A DNA stretch of 64,000 nt from Bacteriovoracaceae bacterium (GCA_016784965.1 JADHTQ010000011.1:34283-98282), one strand, 5' to 3'. Shown: positions 34,905 to 43,768, counted from the first letter of the stretch. Numbers and translations: made by a program. The notes: generated by a model from the sequence alone, not told the origin.

Positions 34905-36845
34905 TTACTTTGGTCTGCAAAGTTGGTTAATTTCACTTTTTTTCTTACCTAAATAATCCAGTCCAGATGATGCAAACACTACATCAAAAAAGCGGGCCCT
35001 TTTATAATTTGCTTTTTTTAATAACTCTTCTTCCTTATTATTAATAATATTTAAAGCAAGTGCTTTGAATGGGGCCAGCTGGCCGCAGTTTTGCTGCGAT
35101 AGTGTCAGTCCATCCAGCATTGACATCGCCGCTGATAGTTGTGGATCATTTTCCAAATCATTTTTAAATTGATCCATAAGATTTAATAGGTTTTGGTATT
35201 GAGTTTTATTCCAATACTGCAATTGTTCTTCTTTATATTGGAGGGATAATGCTAATCTTCTAGGTGCAAAGATCGGTGCTACTGCAATAAATGCTCTGGC
35301 CTCTAATAATGATATCTCCATATTTCTAAGCATGATCAAAAGGTCATTTGAGACTTCATCCACATTGACCTGTATCACATCTTCAACTTGTGAAGAGTCT
35401 AGGGGCCCCCAATCTTGCAATGATTTGATAAGAGAAAAATATGTCATGATTTGGCCTGGAGAAGCATCAAAATAGGGAAGAAAATCAATACCCACAAACT
35501 TAGCTAGTGGTCTTGTGATCATAGTCATACAATCGTTAACTAGAGTCTTGTTTTTGTACATTTTGATTTTAGACATCTCAAAGTGCCTTACAAGCTCATC
35601 GACTTGCTCCATTTGAAGATTTAGAGTAACCATAAACAGTGATCTTGGCGCTTTATCAATTATTGATTGGGTTAGTTTGGCCAGGTCAGTTATACCTCTT
35701 TGCAGTACTTGCTTGCCCAGATTCTCATCTTTGGGGATCTGTGTTTCACTAAAGTAGTGATCCCAATATTGAATTGAAGCCTGCTCTATGATTTCTAAAT
35801 TCAAACCTTCTACCTGTTCATTACCCTGGGTTAGAATCTTTTTCTCACTATTGTTTGCCAAAAAAAATGAAACGGGTGATGAACTTAGCTGCTTTACTCC
35901 GTAAGAATATACCGAGCGTCCTATTTGAATGGAGGCGTGAGGAAAAGGTGTTGTTTCGATAATTAAGCGTACCTGATGATCTTTCAAATCATATTTTTTG
36001 GATTTTTTAAATTGATCTTTCGACATTATACCATTTTTAAAAACTTGAACTCCATGATTTAAAATCATAAGGCCCGATGCTCCAAGGGCCACGGAACCAG
36101 TAGTGCCGACACCTTTTCTAAATAATCTAAATCGGGGGTATTGTAGTAAAAACTTTCTTCTTTTTTTAAATTGCTCTAAGGTATTATTCTCAATAAGTAT
36201 TTGCCTTTCTTTTTGAGATATCTTGTAGTGAGGATTATGAAAAATTTTTGCAAATAGGGCACTCACCGGATTTTCTATTCTTGGAGTGATAAGTGGTGCC
36301 AGAAATCTAAACGGCCTATTGTACAGGCCTTGAAATATCCGCACTGCTTTGGTTTTGGTACTTTGCCCACTTAGCTGCCATTGATACCCTTCCCCACTCA
36401 ACCATGGTTTGATATACTTAAAACTATCAATTGCCATCACATTATATATTTTCGAAAATGAAGAAAAGATGGAACTTATGACAAAAGAGGTTTGAAAAAT
36501 TCCGGTAGAAACTTGTGAGTCTGCTAAAATATCTAAAGTTTCCTTTGTGTAAGGGGTGCTGGCATTTTTTAGCGACCTAGATAGAGTTTTCCAAAATGAA
36601 TCACTTCCCAAGATCCAACTTAGTGAGGGATTGTTGTTTCTGCTCTCTTTCACCAATGTTTTGTGGTGCTTGCCAACGCTGGCAAAATTCTTATAACGAT
36701 GGGTGGCAGTTTGTAAGACTTTTTCTATCGGGTTGACTTCTAATTCGCTTGCAAAAGATTTTAGTGCAGATACACAAACTTCGCTTGAAAAAGCGAAGTT
36801 TGAAAAAAATATAATAGTACCTACTAGTATTATTTTAAACAACAT
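34905..36845 (-). CDS. Exported protein with a possible permuted papain-like (NlpC/P60-LRAT type) domain
   Basis: A 646-residue protein from the ATG at 36845 (AAAGGG ten bases upstream; signal MLFKIILVGTIIFFSNFAFS). The N-terminal ~250 residues are helical and unrecognised. A central segment TTPFPHASIQIGRSVYSYG (His near residue 302) and, ~135 residues on, KTLVNDCMTMI (Cys near 438) resemble the His-then-Cys order of circularly permuted NlpC/P60/LRAT-like domains and DUF4105, where a conserved H precedes an N-C pair. Such domains cleave peptide or acyl bonds. The C-terminal ~200 residues are helical. The frame extends to 36896 but would overlap the upstream gene. Second gene after the TIGR02147 regulator. 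The domain call is inference from two short motifs. Confidence 0.5.
   Translation of the reverse strand: MLFKIILVGTIIFFSNFAFSSEVCVSALKSFASELEVNPIEKVLQTATHRYKNFASVGKHHKTLVKESRNNNPSLSWILGSDSFWKTLSRSLKNASTPYTKETLDILADSQVSTGIFQTSFVISSIFSSFSKIYNVMAIDSFKYIKPWLSGEGYQWQLSGQSTKTKAVRIFQGLYNRPFRFLAPLITPRIENPVSALFAKIFHNPHYKISQKERQILIENNTLEQFKKRRKFLLQYPRFRLFRKGVGTTGSVALGASGLMILNHGVQVFKNGIMSKDQFKKSKKYDLKDHQVRLIIETTPFPHASIQIGRSVYSYGVKQLSSSPVSFFLANNSEKKILTQGNEQVEGLNLEIIEQASIQYWDHYFSETQIPKDENLGKQVLQRGITDLAKLTQSIIDKAPRSLFMVTLNLQMEQVDELVRHFEMSKIKMYKNKTLVNDCMTMITRPLAKFVGIDFLPYFDASPGQIMTYFSLIKSLQDWGPLDSSQVEDVIQVNVDEVSNDLLIMLRNMEISLLEARAFIAVAPIFAPRRLALSLQYKEEQLQYWNKTQYQNLLNLMDQFKNDLENDPQLSAAMSMLDGLTLSQQNCGQLAPFKALALNIINNKEEELLKKANYKRARFFDVVFASSGLDYLGKKKSEINQLCRPK
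36775..36802. other. Perfect 12-bp stem with GAAA loop inside a coding region
   Basis: CAAACTTCGCTT-GAAA-AAGCGAAGTTTG on the plus strand; on the mRNA (minus) strand the loop reads TTTC. It falls right at the signal-peptide end of the exported protein at 34905-36845, ~45 bases into the gene. No T-run follows. A perfect 12-bp stem in coding DNA is unusual and may affect translation or mRNA decay. Confidence 0.75.
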
Positions 36846-36859
36846 TACAATGAATCCCT

Positions 36860-38362
36860 TTATTGATTCCTGTATACCGCTGAGGCATGAAACCATAACT
36901 GGGCATTTGTTCTAGATGCCTTACTTGCAGATAACACTTCTTTAAAACTATCAAGGGTCCTTCCTTTAATTTCTCCGTTTCTAACAAACACTTCAAACAT
37001 TTCTTCAAAGACCTCAGTTACTTTGATTACATCTTGGGCCAACACCATTACCTCAGCGTTTTTACCAATTACCTGTTTGCTTGATTCTTCAGCAAATCTT
37101 TTATTAAAGGCAGCAATCTTACTACTTAGCTCTTTCATACTTGTAACAAGCTTTTGTTCAATTATTCCTTCATTTACAAGAATGTCTAAAATTTTTATCT
37201 CTCCAGGTTTATTTTCATCATTTGCTCTTTTTTCCAAAGATGTTTTGTTAGATCTAGCTTTCATATACAAGTAGTAATCAATCATTTTGTCTTTGATAAC
37301 TGCATGTGCAGTTTGTTTTTGAGCTTCTGTAATTAACAATAGATTCTGTAGGGGCGTTAGATATTGGGTGATAACCTCATCAAGTCTACCCATGACAAAG
37401 TTTTCGGCATCATCTCTATCATTGTGTAAGATAGTCCAAGCAGATTCTAAAGACTCAACTCTTTGTCCTAAATCAAACGATGAGGAAAGTGAAGCTCCTA
37501 AAATGAAAGCCGCATCGACTGCTGCAATTGAACCCACAGATATTGCAAATGACCTGCGCTCAACAAGTCCTTTTAACGAATCCGAATCTGTAAACATACC
37601 TACAAGCATAATTTGTGCAAAAGCTAGAATCGCTACTTGTCCAGAGAAAGCAGAAAACTCATCTATATTATTAACCGTTCCCATAATTTTTGCCCAACGC
37701 TTTTTTTCTCTTGTAGGCAATCCTTCATAATACCTTTTAAACTTTTCATCAAAGGCCTCTACTTGCAGCTGCTCTAATGCGTTCATGAAAAGATAAAGTC
37801 GAAAAGCATTGAATTCCAATTGTTGCATTCCAAGAAGTTTGGTGTACTTGTCTAGAAATGATTTTCTATCAGCAATGGCGAGACCGATTCTATCGAGTTG
37901 ATCGTGATCTGTGATACCAACTTTATGTCCAGCTTCATGAATGACAACTACCATTGCCTGCTCAATGGTAAAGTTATGATCATTATAATAGCTTTTACTA
38001 ATCTCGACTAAATTGCCATCCATATTTCTTGCAGCTTTGGGTTTTTTGAGCTTACTTTCATCATCAAGCTCAAATATTGAGGGTACGGAATCAAATTCTA
38101 TTGTCATCAATTTTCCCAACCACTCTATCGATTTTTCTTCAAACAACTTCCGGTCCTCTGGTATCAGAAGATAGGCCCGTGGATTCTTGGCCGCGGCCAC
38201 AAACTTCTCCTGAACCAATTTCTGGGCGATTTCAAAAGTTGATAAAACAGTGTCTGCTCCGTTCCCAACTCCTATCGGGGATCTAGCAGTTAGGACGGAG
38301 GTAGACAATAAATACAATAGTACTATCATATATGGGTGGGGACTACTAATTAAGTTTTTCAT
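36860..38362 (-). CDS. Exported metalloprotease-like protein (HExxHxxGxxD)
   Basis: A 500-residue protein from the ATG at 38362, with AGGAG eight bases upstream. The signal sequence is residues ~10-25 (YMIVLLYLLSTSVLTA). HEAGHKVGITDHD at residues 142-154 gives His142, Glu143, His146 and Asp152 as a candidate zinc site; HExxHxxGxxD is the metzincin-type spacing with Asp as third ligand, as in snapalysin. The C-terminal 300 residues are helical with two weak hydrophobic stretches (VAILAFAQIMLVGMF and a Ser-rich one near SIAAVDAAFILGASLSSSF), so it may stay membrane-associated. The gene overlaps the regulator stop by 17 bases and the next gene follows by 14 bases, so all three form one operon. 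Substrate unknown. Confidence 0.65.
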   Translation of the reverse strand: MKNLISSPHPYMIVLLYLLSTSVLTARSPIGVGNGADTVLSTFEIAQKLVQEKFVAAAKNPRAYLLIPEDRKLFEEKSIEWLGKLMTIEFDSVPSIFELDDESKLKKPKAARNMDGNLVEISKSYYNDHNFTIEQAMVVVIHEAGHKVGITDHDQLDRIGLAIADRKSFLDKYTKLLGMQQLEFNAFRLYLFMNALEQLQVEAFDEKFKRYYEGLPTREKKRWAKIMGTVNNIDEFSAFSGQVAILAFAQIMLVGMFTDSDSLKGLVERRSFAISVGSIAAVDAAFILGASLSSSFDLGQRVESLESAWTILHNDRDDAENFVMGRLDEVITQYLTPLQNLLLITEAQKQTAHAVIKDKMIDYYLYMKARSNKTSLEKRANDENKPGEIKILDILVNEGIIEQKLVTSMKELSSKIAAFNKRFAEESSKQVIGKNAEVMVLAQDVIKVTEVFEEMFEVFVRNGEIKGRTLDSFKEVLSASKASRTNAQLWFHASAVYRNQ

Positions 38363-39200
38363 TTTTACTTCTCCTGGCACTCAGTTTAAAAAGCTGTACG
38401 CTTAAATTATATAATTCATCTTTTGGTTCATCATTTGTGCGATTTAAATATTCAATTACCGAAGCTTGCAAATTCTTAATCATTTTACTTATCTCACTCA
38501 GTTGAGGTTTTGAAACAGCAAACATGGTATTAGAATAATATCTTTCATCTATAGTCTGGGTCTGCAGCGCAATGCACGCCTTATTTATAATATCTTTATG
38601 AAACGCTCTTATGGATTCTGAAGGAGTTCCATCTGGAGTAAATAGATTGGTGGCCGTACGTTTTAAATCACCTAGCTCGTCAAGCTCAAGAAGATTTAAT
38701 TTCAGCAGTCTATCAATTGCCGATTTTGCCTCAAACTCTGATATTTCTAACTTACTGGAGATATATTTGGGACAGTTTTTAAAACCGTCTATTTCAACTA
38801 ACTCTAAAATAGCAATGTGATACCAATTTGAGATTACCTTAAATGTCTCCAACTCAAGAGTTGCTGATTTATTTTGCTTGGCAGTTGAATATAGAAGTTT
38901 TGTTTCAGCGACCTTTCTGTCAACCTTAGATCTTGCATCAGATGCGATAACCAAATTACAGAAATATTCACTTTCAGTTTCATTATAAGATAAATTTTTG
39001 GCAATTATTTGAGCGTATTTTTTTGAAAGTCCTTCTTTATTGTTCAATATTCGCGAAAACCTGGAGGGGTTTAATCCAAGGTCACGAGAAAAAGCTCTAA
39101 GTGAGTAATGGGGGTTACAGTTACACCTTTTTTCCAATTCATTTCGAAGTATATCTCTATATGATTTCACTTCAGTAAATGTAGACAGCTGCCCATTCAT
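38346..39200 (-). CDS. TIGR02147/DUF4423-family transcriptional regulator
   Basis: A 284-residue protein with the pattern of the TIGR02147 family. YRDILRNELEKRCNCNPHYS comes first, then an HTH SLRAFSRDLGLNPSRFSRIL (residues ~33-52) with the NKEGLS turn, then a DUF4423 part containing FKVISNWYHIAILELVEI, a winged-helix region (ISEFEAKSAIDRLLKLNLLE) and a C-terminal helix bundle. The family is abundant in Bdellovibrio relatives and Fibrobacter and is uncharacterised in detail. It leads an operon of exported hydrolase-like proteins and overlaps the first by 17 bases, so it probably controls them. A 7-3-7 palindrome lies ~80 bases upstream of its start, a candidate operator. Confidence 0.85.
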   Translation of the reverse strand: MNGQLSTFTEVKSYRDILRNELEKRCNCNPHYSLRAFSRDLGLNPSRFSRILNNKEGLSKKYAQIIAKNLSYNETESEYFCNLVIASDARSKVDRKVAETKLLYSTAKQNKSATLELETFKVISNWYHIAILELVEIDGFKNCPKYISSKLEISEFEAKSAIDRLLKLNLLELDELGDLKRTATNLFTPDGTPSESIRAFHKDIINKACIALQTQTIDERYYSNTMFAVSKPQLSEISKMIKNLQASVIEYLNRTNDEPKDELYNLSVQLFKLSARRSKNEKLN

Positions 39201-39278
39201 GTAATTTATCCAATTTGATGCTAATAAATGTTTTTGTTGTCTGCGTTATATCAGAAATCGGATTTATGTCAATGTTTC

Positions 39279-39295
39279 CGCAACATTGTGTTGCG
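39279..39295. promoter_or_regulatory. Palindrome upstream of the TIGR02147 gene, candidate operator
   Basis: CGCAACA-TTG-TGTTGCG, a perfect seven-base inverted repeat with a three-base centre, 79 bases upstream of the regulator's ATG. It lies in a 220-base intergenic stretch that otherwise holds no gene I can see. A dimeric regulator site for autoregulation is the obvious reading, unproven. Confidence 0.45.
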
Positions 39296-39420
39296 TGAGT
39301 GACACATATATGAACATTTTACAATCAGCAATTTCAGGCACTTAAGTCTTGCTTTGCACTACAAGCTGCCCTGAACTGAGTTAATTGGGGTTGAATCGAA
39401 ACAGATATGAGTTGATATCT

Positions 39421-39762
39421 TTACTCTTTTTTCTTCCAAGCATCATCAGTTTTATAATAAAAACCACTCTTTAGCTTACCAAATAGCTTCTTACCCATCA
39501 TTGCTTCAACGCTATCTTGGGAGACCTTATTTTTTTTCGCCAGCGATTGGTATTTTTGCTTGCGCAATTTATTTACCTTCTCAATAAAGGCCTTTAATTC
39601 ATCGCTTGGGTCTGGCTTTATGGCCTCAATGTAGCCATTTTTTAACTCTCCTACTGCTCCCTCTGCTCGATAATCATTTAGACCTTTTCCATAAAGAGAA
39701 AAAACGCACAACAAACACGCAAGAAAGTAAGACATATGTTTTCTCATGGTAACCTCACTCAT
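39421..39762 (-). CDS. ydbL: YdbL-family periplasmic protein (DUF1318)
   Basis: A 113-residue exported protein with a signal region (MSYFLACLLCVFSLYG) and the DUF1318 pattern: LNDYRAEGAVGELKNGYIEA after the signal, a Lys-rich helix (EKVNKLRKQKYQSLAKKNKV) and a C-terminal GKKLFGKLKSGFYYK. It is the third gene of ydbH-ynbE-ydbL, an order shared with E. coli, where the YdbH-YnbE complex bridges the envelope for phospholipid transport and YdbL acts as an accessory chaperone. The ATG at 39762 overlaps the ynbE stop (TAATG) and has AAGGA eight bases upstream; a second ATG at 39747 after GAGG is possible. Confidence 0.85.
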   Translation of the reverse strand: MSEVTMRKHMSYFLACLLCVFSLYGKGLNDYRAEGAVGELKNGYIEAIKPDPSDELKAFIEKVNKLRKQKYQSLAKKNKVSQDSVEAMMGKKLFGKLKSGFYYKTDDAWKKKE

Positions 39763-39959
39763 TAAAATATTCCTTTATCATCATTTTCAAGCATTTCATC
39801 AATCTCTTTATCCACCTTGACCTTGATTGTATGCTCAATATTTACATTTAGATTAATCTCAATTGGTTTGTCTGAAGCCGCAATTTTTACTGTAGGTGAA
39901 CACCCAGAAATGATAAAAAGTGAGCTAATTAGCAGGGTCGCTTTAAGTACTTTGATCAT
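39762..39959 (-). CDS. ynbE: YnbE-family lipoprotein
   Basis: A 65-residue lipoprotein: signal KVLKATLLISSLFIISGC with lipobox ISGC, then CSPTVKIAASDKPIEINLNV and VNIEHTIKVKVDKEID, the standard YnbE sequence style (short beta strands ending in an acidic tail). In E. coli YnbE oligomerises as a beta-stacked outer-membrane partner of YdbH, completing a lipid bridge from inner to outer membrane. It sits seven bases after ydbH and overlaps ydbL by one base. Small size and complete motif make the call secure in this context. Confidence 0.9.
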   Translation of the reverse strand: MIKVLKATLLISSLFIISGCSPTVKIAASDKPIEINLNVNIEHTIKVKVDKEIDEMLENDDKGIF

Positions 39960-39966
39960 AATTTAC

Positions 39967-41994
39967 CTATAACATTTTATGTTTCAAATATTTTTGTGGC
40001 AATTGATATGCTTCCAACTCTTTTTTAAACATTCTAATCAAGTTACCATTTAAAGTCATCTGTAAACGTACTGGCCGCTTTACATTCTTCAAGTCTGGAT
40101 TTTTACCTAAAAAAATCATAACAATTTTGTCAGCTGAAACCAACATAGTTATTGTCTTATAATGAAAATTATCTAAATACATTAAAAGGTCTGCGGTTTC
40201 CTTGCTCTTAGCAAGCTTCAAAGGAGATGCCTCATTCGGACGATAACGAACAATTCCATGAGCATCTGAGTGTAGCTTACCATTTTTTACATTAAAGTTT
40301 GTTCCAATTAAACTAAGTGGCAAAATCCCACTGATTTTGCCTGTTGCAGAAATTGCTTCAGGTTTTAGAAAAAGGGTTAAAACTTGCCTTAAATCCCACC
40401 CCGCTGCCTTTAAGAAAACCTTGGGATATTTTTTAAATTTAAGGTCCACTTTGACTTTATTAAACTCTACCAAACCACCCAAGAGTTGGGCCTTAAAAGA
40501 TTTAATGTAAAGGTCATCTTTGGTAAGAAGTTTGTATTGCAAGTCAATCTTTTTAATTGAAATATGACTTTTAACTTCATCTACTGTAATTTGTTGCACT
40601 TTTGATGTGTTTAGTGGCGTTATGCTATCTAGTAAGATTTTGGAGTTTATCCCATTTATGGCCGCACCAAAGGACTCAAATGAAATCTTATCCAGTTTTG
40701 CCCGAATGACAGGAGTCATTTTTGATCCATGCATTTTGACCTTGCCAATAACATTGATAGCACCTGTCGGCTTGAGTACCTGCTCTTTCAAGCTTGGCAG
40801 ATATTGAACAATTTTAGTAAAATCATCCTCTAGTTTAACATTTGTTAAAAAATCTACTTCTGCCATTTTTGAAGCAACATCAAAATCAGCTGTGGCCTTT
40901 AAGTTTACTAACTTCAATTCATCCACTACATGGTGCGAAGAAGTAATTTGTTGCAGATTTAAAACCTTCACTGACCCACTAGAAGACAGGAGCAAATCTC
41001 GCTTTTTTAAAATATTGCTTTTTAAGTTTTTTAACTCATAAAGCAGATCGATGTTACTTTGCTTTGAGTTGCCACTACCAGATACCTTACACGTTAACTG
41101 CTCCAATGAAATAGGGTTTTTGTGTCGCAGATTTAGATGATCAGAAATGAAAGAAATTCCAAACTTGAAAAAAGGATGCTGATGATCTTGAAAGTCAACA
41201 TCAATTTGGGCAGGAGGGTCCCCTAAAGATAGGTTCATATTTTCAAGACAACTCTTGGCCCCACCAGGGCCTTCATCAAAGCAGATATCTTTGTTGGACC
41301 TAACAGCAAATTTATCAAGCTGAAACTTGGCCCTGTTGTTGTACAAATGCAAAATGAATTTAGTATCAACTGATATATCTTCTAGTACTACTTGTTCACC
41401 ATAAATCATTTTGCCACTTAAGATCGACTTTTCATCATAGCTTAGTGTCAGCTCGCCACTTTTAATATCGATCTTGGTATCTATAGGAATCTTGATATTG
41501 TAATCATCTGCATCTAGCTGGATGAATGATTTTTTTACCAGCACTTTCTGAACAAGTGGAACAATTACAAGGCCCGGCTCTGTTTTAGAGTTTGAGTTGC
41601 TAGATACAAGTTTTATGGTCTTTTCTAGCTCTGTTAGATCGACCTTGTTGTCTTTAATCAAAAAGTGTAACTTTAGACCACTTATAGCGAGGGAGTCTAC
41701 CTTATAGGTCCTAAGTTTTGCCACAGGATGCTTGATTTTAACCTCATCAATAGACACAAACTTGCTGTCGCCTAAGGTCACATTTGTAATATCTGTCTCA
41801 TTTAAAGATATGTGCTTGATTGTAAAATTTAGATTTTTAACTCCTTGTTCTTTTACCCAAGCTTTAAGCTCTTGCTCCAATACGGTCGTCCCGTATATAC
41901 GTATCGCCAGACTTATTAAGAGCACGATTAGAAGAGGTAAAACAACAAGCACTCCAAGAATTACTTTTTTTTTATTGTTTTGGCCCTCGGTCAT
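39967..41994 (-). CDS. ydbH: YdbH-family AsmA-like intermembrane lipid transport protein
   Basis: A 675-residue protein with one N-terminal TM (VILGVLVVLPLLIVLLISLA) and a long beta-rich body of the AsmA/YdbH type. Its C-terminus carries KNGKLHSDAHGIVRYRPNEA then TADLLMYLDNFHYKTITMLV and VRLQMTLNGN, the signature end of YdbH (G.i.y.p......l..aL.nF.y..l...v). YdbH spans the periplasm as a hydrophobic groove for phospholipids, partly redundant with TamB and YhdP. It is shorter than E. coli YdbH (879 aa). It is first in the operon with ynbE and ydbL. Confidence 0.87.
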   Translation of the reverse strand: MTEGQNNKKKVILGVLVVLPLLIVLLISLAIRIYGTTVLEQELKAWVKEQGVKNLNFTIKHISLNETDITNVTLGDSKFVSIDEVKIKHPVAKLRTYKVDSLAISGLKLHFLIKDNKVDLTELEKTIKLVSSNSNSKTEPGLVIVPLVQKVLVKKSFIQLDADDYNIKIPIDTKIDIKSGELTLSYDEKSILSGKMIYGEQVVLEDISVDTKFILHLYNNRAKFQLDKFAVRSNKDICFDEGPGGAKSCLENMNLSLGDPPAQIDVDFQDHQHPFFKFGISFISDHLNLRHKNPISLEQLTCKVSGSGNSKQSNIDLLYELKNLKSNILKKRDLLLSSSGSVKVLNLQQITSSHHVVDELKLVNLKATADFDVASKMAEVDFLTNVKLEDDFTKIVQYLPSLKEQVLKPTGAINVIGKVKMHGSKMTPVIRAKLDKISFESFGAAINGINSKILLDSITPLNTSKVQQITVDEVKSHISIKKIDLQYKLLTKDDLYIKSFKAQLLGGLVEFNKVKVDLKFKKYPKVFLKAAGWDLRQVLTLFLKPEAISATGKISGILPLSLIGTNFNVKNGKLHSDAHGIVRYRPNEASPLKLAKSKETADLLMYLDNFHYKTITMLVSADKIVMIFLGKNPDLKNVKRPVRLQMTLNGNLIRMFKKELEAYQLPQKYLKHKML

Positions 41995-42062
41995 ATGCTA
42001 ATCCTTGTATTTTATATTAATATGGTACCCGGATCTAAGAGATTAAAAAAGGCAACTTACAA

Positions 42063-42608
42063 ATGCTGCTAATGAAAAAATTAAAAAAACACCTAAGTAA
42101 TTTGAAAATACTTGTCTATTTCATAGTATTTATTTGGCTTATCTTTGGACTTAGTTATATTTTTCCCCTCTATCAATTTGGTCTATATCCAAGAAGTATA
42201 CCTGGTTTAGTCGGGATAATTTCATCACATTTCATACACGGCGACTTCTCTCACCTGCTCACCAATACAGTAGGCCTTTTGACTTTTGGGCTCATATTCA
42301 CCTTACTTGAGGGAAAAAGTACCCTACTTACTATAGCGTCTTTAATGGTTATTCAAGGAAGCCTCACCTGGTTATTGGCACGAAGTGGAAATCATATTGG
42401 CTCATCGGGCCTAATTTTTGGTTTGTTTGGCTATCTTGCATCAATTGGATTTTTTAAAAGAAAGATTAAATACCTGGCCATCTCTATCTTAATTTTAATA
42501 TTTTATGGAACCATGATATTTGGTGTGTTACCAACTTCGGCCATGATATCCTGGGAAGGTCATTTTTTCGGAGCTATTGCCGGAGTTTTAATGGCAAAGT
42601 TCAAATAG
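42063..42608 (+). CDS. Rhomboid-family intramembrane serine protease
   Basis: A 181-residue protein with six likely TM segments. HFIHGDFSHLLTNTVGL (residues ~59-75) is the L1/TM2 rhomboid motif with HxxxN. GSSGLIFGLFGYLAS contains the catalytic Ser (GxSG, near residue 113), and WEGHFFGAIAGVLMAKF gives the catalytic His near 165. Rhomboids cleave TM substrates within the inner membrane. The compact six-TM form without extra domains fits a GlpG-core enzyme. It diverges from ydbH with 68 bases between the start codons and is followed 22 bases later by a TerB-like gene, probably in one transcript. Confidence 0.9.
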   Translation: MLLMKKLKKHLSNLKILVYFIVFIWLIFGLSYIFPLYQFGLYPRSIPGLVGIISSHFIHGDFSHLLTNTVGLLTFGLIFTLLEGKSTLLTIASLMVIQGSLTWLLARSGNHIGSSGLIFGLFGYLASIGFFKRKIKYLAISILILIFYGTMIFGVLPTSAMISWEGHFFGAIAGVLMAKFK

Positions 42609-42630
42609 AATTTTTAGGAGAATTAACTTC

Positions 42631-43047
42631 ATGGACAAACAAACTATAATTACGTGTAGAAGCCAAGGAGAGGCCCACCTGTACGTCGCAGTCGCCAAAG
42701 TTGATAATAAAATATCAACAGAAGAAGTGGCAAATGCCTACCATTATTCTAGAAAGTGCAGCAGTATTATCGATTTACTCAAGCTTGATCCAGATATCAA
42801 AAATACTATCGCTGGCGACATTAAAAGTATTTTAAACGATTCCAAATTTCAAAATTGGGATTCTAACAATCATTTAGAGGAGGCCTTGCGCTTGTTTAAA
42901 AAAGCAAAAGAGCTTGGCAATTACGATATCAATTTAATTGTTGAAAAGCACAAAATTGGTCTTTCGATCCTGGCACAAGTCGATGGTTACCTCTACAAAG
43001 AGTCAACCTTTATTAAGCAAATGAATGAATTGCTTGGCAAGTTGTAA
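42631..43047 (+). CDS. Small helical protein, TerB-like
   Basis: A 138-residue soluble all-helical protein. Two segments resemble the TerB domain: AHLYVAVAKVDNKISTEE at residues ~16-33 (pattern aa.vA.aDg.is.eE) and ILAQVDGYLYKESTFIKQMN near the C-terminus (A.aDG.i...E..fi). TerB domains bind metal through such Asp/Glu sites and recur in stress and membrane-linked systems, but here the match is short. It has an excellent ribosome site (AGGAG) and follows the rhomboid gene by 22 bases. Its stop abuts the convergent RRM gene stop. Function unknown. Confidence 0.5.
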   Translation: MDKQTIITCRSQGEAHLYVAVAKVDNKISTEEVANAYHYSRKCSSIIDLLKLDPDIKNTIAGDIKSILNDSKFQNWDSNNHLEEALRLFKKAKELGNYDINLIVEKHKIGLSILAQVDGYLYKESTFIKQMNELLGKL

Positions 43048-43533
43048 CTATCCTTTTAGATAATCAAATAGAACGCTCAACCCTTGTTTTTTATTATTAT
43101 TAGAGTTTTTAGATGATACTTTTTTAGCTTTTTTAGTTTTTTTAGTAACTCTTGTATCAATATCGGCGTCTATGTCCATATCCATGGCCTTGTTTTTTGG
43201 ATTAGGTATAAAAGCATTACTTTGGTTTCGTTCTAAAGCAACACTCACTTTAGCAACTCTGCCATCAATCTCCTGCCCGTTTAGAGCATTTATGGCATTA
43301 AGTGCCTCCGTAGATCGCGACATCTTGACAAATGCAATGCCCTGACTCTGCCCCGACTTTAAATCAGTAATTAATTTTACAGATTTTACGTTGCCGAATT
43401 TAAAAAACATCCGCTTAATTTGTATTTCTGATTTCTGATAACTTAAGTTTCCTATATACACAGTTTTTCCAGGGTCCTTGGAAATTCTAACTTTTTTTGA
43501 TTTCTTTTTGTCAATTTCATTTATTTTTTTCAT
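43048..43533 (-). CDS. RRM-type RNA-binding protein
   Basis: A 161-residue protein from the ATG at 43533; the frame runs open to 43605 but the prefix (MSKIQTIAWCVDGILRHTQV) is unlike RRM proteins. One RNA recognition motif spans residues ~24-105: RNP2 is VYIGNLS, RNP1 is SQGIAFVKM (consensus with one aromatic replaced by Ile), and the fold ends IDGRVAKVSVAL. The C-terminal ~50 residues are Lys/Asn/Asp-rich (TRVTKKTKKAKKVSSKNSNN). Bacterial single-RRM proteins of this size occur in cyanobacteria, Bacteroidetes and delta-type groups, often cold-regulated, with RNA-chaperone roles. Targets unknown. Confidence 0.88.
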   Translation of the reverse strand: MKKINEIDKKKSKKVRISKDPGKTVYIGNLSYQKSEIQIKRMFFKFGNVKSVKLITDLKSGQSQGIAFVKMSRSTEALNAINALNGQEIDGRVAKVSVALERNQSNAFIPNPKNKAMDMDIDADIDTRVTKKTKKAKKVSSKNSNNNKKQGLSVLFDYLKG

Positions 43534-43768
43534 TATTATAGTTCCAACTTGGGTGTGCCTCAAAATGCCATCAACGCACCAGGCTATTGTCTGAATTTTG
43601 CTCAACTTAACATCATACAGCTATAATGACTACTGATATATAGACTTTTTTTTAATAATACCAATCAGCATGAAAATCATTCATGGTTTAATTAACATTT
43701 AGGTTGTGCAAGCATAACTGAACACTCCTTCCACGGCATAAGCACCTCCATTGGTGCAATGTTTAAAA

